Source: JAKFWF01 sp031374115 (GTDB taxonomy: Bacteria > Pseudomonadota > Alphaproteobacteria > Rhizobiales > Hyphomicrobiaceae). From it: a DNA stretch of 64,000 nt. Below, piece by piece: positions 62,020 through 64,000 of this stretch (its first letter is position 1; the number at the start of each line of letters is the position of its first letter). The notes under the pieces are model-generated. The model saw only the letters and a list, made by a program, of their open reading frames with translations. It made no database searches and was not told where the DNA came from. The position numbers were made by a program, and so were the translations under genes. Where the stretch lies: NCBI GenBank assembly GCA_031374115.1, contig JANMNO010000005.1:65444-129443 (forward strand), written 5' to 3'.

Positions 62020-62880
62020 ATGGCGCGCTTTTTAAACAGCCGGAGTAGCATTGCAATCGCAATAGCGAGCGTGCCGATCGCAGCAAACGCCGCCGGCCCT
62101 GGCGAGCCAGCCACGCTCGCCCCGCATCGCGCCGTTTACGAGATCACGCTCGACAAGGCACGGGCCGGCGCGGGCATGTCTGATCTCACCGGCCGGATGG
62201 TGTACGAGCTCACCGGCAGTCACTGCGACGGCTACACGCAGACCATGCGGTTCGTAACGCGCAGCATCAGTCAGGAGGGCGATCCATCCGTCAATGACCT
62301 GCGCTCGACGACGGTCGAAGACACCGGGGCGAAGACCTTCAAGTTCAACTCCAGCCAGTATCGCGACGACCAGCAGACCGAGACCACGTCGGGCGATGCG
62401 GTACGCCCCAGCCCCGATGCACCGATCAAGGTCGAGGTGGTCAAACCAAAAAAGCTCGCACTGACGATCGGTGCCGATGCGCTGTTTCCGGTGCAGCATT
62501 CGATTGCTTTGCTCGGAGCGGCAAGGGCCGGCAAATCGATATTCTCCGCCGACCTCTACGACGGCTCGGAAAAAGGCGAGAAAGTCTACGCGACCACCGC
62601 CGCCATCGGTAGCCGCGTTGCGCCGGGTAAAGCTGCCAAGACACCAGACGTGAAGAATAGCGAGAAGTTGGAAAATCTGGCTGCATGGCCGGTCTCGCTC
62701 AGCTACTTCGACAAGAAAGCCGAAAAGAGTGACGGCACACCGTCCTACGAGCTGGCATTCCTGTTCTTCGAAAACGGCGTCAGCCAGCGCTTATTTATCG
62801 ACTACGGCGACTTCTCGATCCGGGGCGCGTTGAAGGATCTGACGTTCCTCGATGCGCCTGCATGCGAAAAGAAGCCCTGA
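62020..62880 (+). CDS. eipB: EipB/DUF1849 periplasmic envelope protein
   Basis: A 286-residue protein with a signal peptide (SSIAIAIASVPIAANA then AG) and the DUF1849 body: APHRAVYEITLDKA, GRMVYELTGSHCDGYTQTMR, ADLYDGSEKGEKVYATTAAI, LFFENGVSQRLFIDYGDFSI. The two Cys (SHCDG and APACEK at the end) form the conserved disulfide. EipB is a beta-spiral protein of Hyphomicrobiales needed for envelope integrity in Brucella. Confidence 0.93.
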   Translation: MARFLNSRSSIAIAIASVPIAANAAGPGEPATLAPHRAVYEITLDKARAGAGMSDLTGRMVYELTGSHCDGYTQTMRFVTRSISQEGDPSVNDLRSTTVEDTGAKTFKFNSSQYRDDQQTETTSGDAVRPSPDAPIKVEVVKPKKLALTIGADALFPVQHSIALLGAARAGKSIFSADLYDGSEKGEKVYATTAAIGSRVAPGKAAKTPDVKNSEKLENLAAWPVSLSYFDKKAEKSDGTPSYELAFLFFENGVSQRLFIDYGDFSIRGALKDLTFLDAPACEKKP

Positions 62881-62900
62881 GACCGGAAGATCAAAAGCCG

Positions 62901-64000
62901 ATGAACTTCGCACTGACCGACGACCAGCTGGCGATCCAGGAGATGGCGCTCAATTTCGCCAAGGAACGGTTGGCGCCGAAGGCCGGCGAGTGGGATGAGA
63001 CGGCGCACTTTCCCGTCGATGTGATCCGCGAGACGGCCACCCTCGGCATGGCGACGATCTACGTGCCCGAGGATAAGGGCGGGTCGGGTCTGAGCCGCAT
63101 GGATGGCGCGTTGATCTTCGAAGCACTCTCCTACGGCTGCCCGGCGATCGCATCCTACATTTCGATCCACAACATGGTCGCGTGGATGCTGTCGAAGTAC
63201 GGATCGAAAGCACAGATTGACGCGTGGATGCCGAAGCTCAATTCGATGCAGTGGCTGGCGAGCTATTGCCTGACCGAACCTGGCGCAGGTTCGGATGCGG
63301 CGGCGATGAAAACCACAGCCAAGCGCACCGGCGATCACTACGTCTTGAACGGCACCAAGCAGTTCATCTCAGGTGCTGGCGCCACCGATTTCTATTTTGT
63401 CTTTGCCCGTTCGGGTGGCGAAGGCGCGCGCGGGGTGTCGGCATTTGTCATAATGAAAGACACGCCCGGCCTGTCGTTCGGGCAAGTCGAGCGCAAGATG
63501 GGCTGGAATGCGCAGCCGACCCGGCAAGTCATCATGGAAAACGTGCGGGTTCCCGTCGCCAATCTCATCGGCGAAGAAGGCCGCGGGTTCAAGTTCGCGA
63601 TGTCGGGATTGGATGGCGGGCGCGTCAACATCGGCGCATCGTCGTTGGGTGCGGCGTGGGCAGCGCTCGACAAATCGCGCAACTACATGTTCGAGCGCAA
63701 AGCTTTCGGGCAGGATCTCGCGCAGTTCCAAGCCTTGCAGTTCAAGATCGCCGACATGGCAACCGACTTGGAAGCGGCCCGCCTGATGATCTATCGCGCC
63801 GCCGACGCGCTCGATCGTGCCGATCCGCACGCCTCCATGTACGCGGCGATGGGCAAGCGCTACGCCACCGACCTCGGCTTCAACATCGTCAACGAGGCGC
63901 TGCAAATCCACGGCGGCTATGGCTATCTCAAGGACTATGGCCTGGAGAAGCTCGTGCGCGACCTGCGCGTTCATCAGATCCTCGAAGGCACCAACGAGAT
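62901..64000 (+). CDS. Acyl-CoA dehydrogenase (isobutyryl-CoA-like), 3'-truncated by window
   Basis: 366 codons of an acyl-CoA dehydrogenase are visible: LTDDQLAIQEMALNFAKERL, YCLTEPGAGSDAAAMKTTAK (FAD/substrate site), ERKAFGQDLAQFQALQFKIA, QIHGGYGYLKDYGLEKLVRD and the IL-EGTNE start of the catalytic region at the very end. The SIHNMVAWML segment resembles isobutyryl- or branched-chain dehydrogenases of valine breakdown. The stop and last few residues lie outside. Confidence 0.9.
   Translation, partial: MNFALTDDQLAIQEMALNFAKERLAPKAGEWDETAHFPVDVIRETATLGMATIYVPEDKGGSGLSRMDGALIFEALSYGCPAIASYISIHNMVAWMLSKYGSKAQIDAWMPKLNSMQWLASYCLTEPGAGSDAAAMKTTAKRTGDHYVLNGTKQFISGAGATDFYFVFARSGGEGARGVSAFVIMKDTPGLSFGQVERKMGWNAQPTRQVIMENVRVPVANLIGEEGRGFKFAMSGLDGGRVNIGASSLGAAWAALDKSRNYMFERKAFGQDLAQFQALQFKIADMATDLEAARLMIYRAADALDRADPHASMYAAMGKRYATDLGFNIVNEALQIHGGYGYLKDYGLEKLVRDLRVHQILEGTNE

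Overview
The window is a gene-dense, GC-rich (about 60%) chromosome segment of an alphaproteobacterium, most likely Hyphomicrobiales (Rhizobiales; Bradyrhizobiaceae/Xanthobacteraceae-like). Pointers are an EipB/DUF1849 envelope protein, a 47-residue aa3-type oxidase subunit IV, CoxG/CoxS/CoxL/CoxM with CoxD/CoxE maturation genes, a split pntA and a small secreted CC-x4-C protein. I see no transposase, integrase, CRISPR array or rRNA operon, and no tRNA I would defend.

Layout. 0-2 kb: photolyase C-terminus, a HicA-HicB toxin-antitoxin pair behind an 18-bp palindrome, and tgt. 2-8.5 kb: panC coupled to a fused double-ATPase ABC gene on the minus strand, diverging from a four-gene peptide-type ABC operon (two permeases, two ATPases, no binding protein). 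8.5-12.5 kb: a NitT/TauT-type ABC system (Tat-exported binding protein, ATPase, permease) with a class III CoA-transferase upstream. 12.7-16.2 kb: a small secreted Cys protein, a 5'-truncated groEL relic, a caspase-like/SH3/YARHG protein and a secreted alpha/beta hydrolase. 16.2-24.1 kb: the start of the division and cell-wall (dcw) cluster, mraZ-rsmH-ftsL-ftsI-murE::murF-mraY, with murE and murF fused in one frame, preceded by a 10-bp-phased CCAT array that may be an MraZ operator. The cluster stops after mraY.

24.3-35.6 kb is molybdenum hydroxylase territory: an IorB-like Tat-exported subunit, then on the minus strand coxG-coxS-coxL(form II)-coxM, an inserted ParE-like toxin-antitoxin pair, coxD, coxE, a molybdopterin-binding protein and an SDR dehydrogenase. 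35.9-39.9 kb: hrpB, a SYLF protein and an exonuclease III that appears to start at CTG. 39.9-44.3 kb: a coupled minus-strand pair (a secreted twin CX3CX3C peptide and an internally duplicated protein of unknown function) diverging from a TPP-dependent E1 alpha/beta pair, an ATP-grasp-like unknown and a mini-PhnA protein.

44.3-48 kb: pntAA, pntAB and pntB, split by a four-helix-bundle gene flanked by inverted GTGAA arrays, plus the tiny oxidase subunit IV. 48.3-53.3 kb: pccA, a TrmJ-type methyltransferase with an unusual N-terminal domain, a periplasmic unknown and rpsD. 53.6-64 kb: cytochrome c', cytochrome b561, membrane unknowns, a tandem CsbD protein, aspartate aminotransferase, a GNAT/FemAB-like acyltransferase, M48 protease, glycerophosphodiesterase, EipB and an acyl-CoA dehydrogenase cut by the window end.

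The strongest candidates for new biology are the CX3C-peptide/duplicated-protein pair (39.9-41.0 kb), the four-helix-bundle cassette inside the pnt operon, the phased array upstream of mraZ, the murE::murF fusion, and the tgt that has lost most of its zinc ligands.
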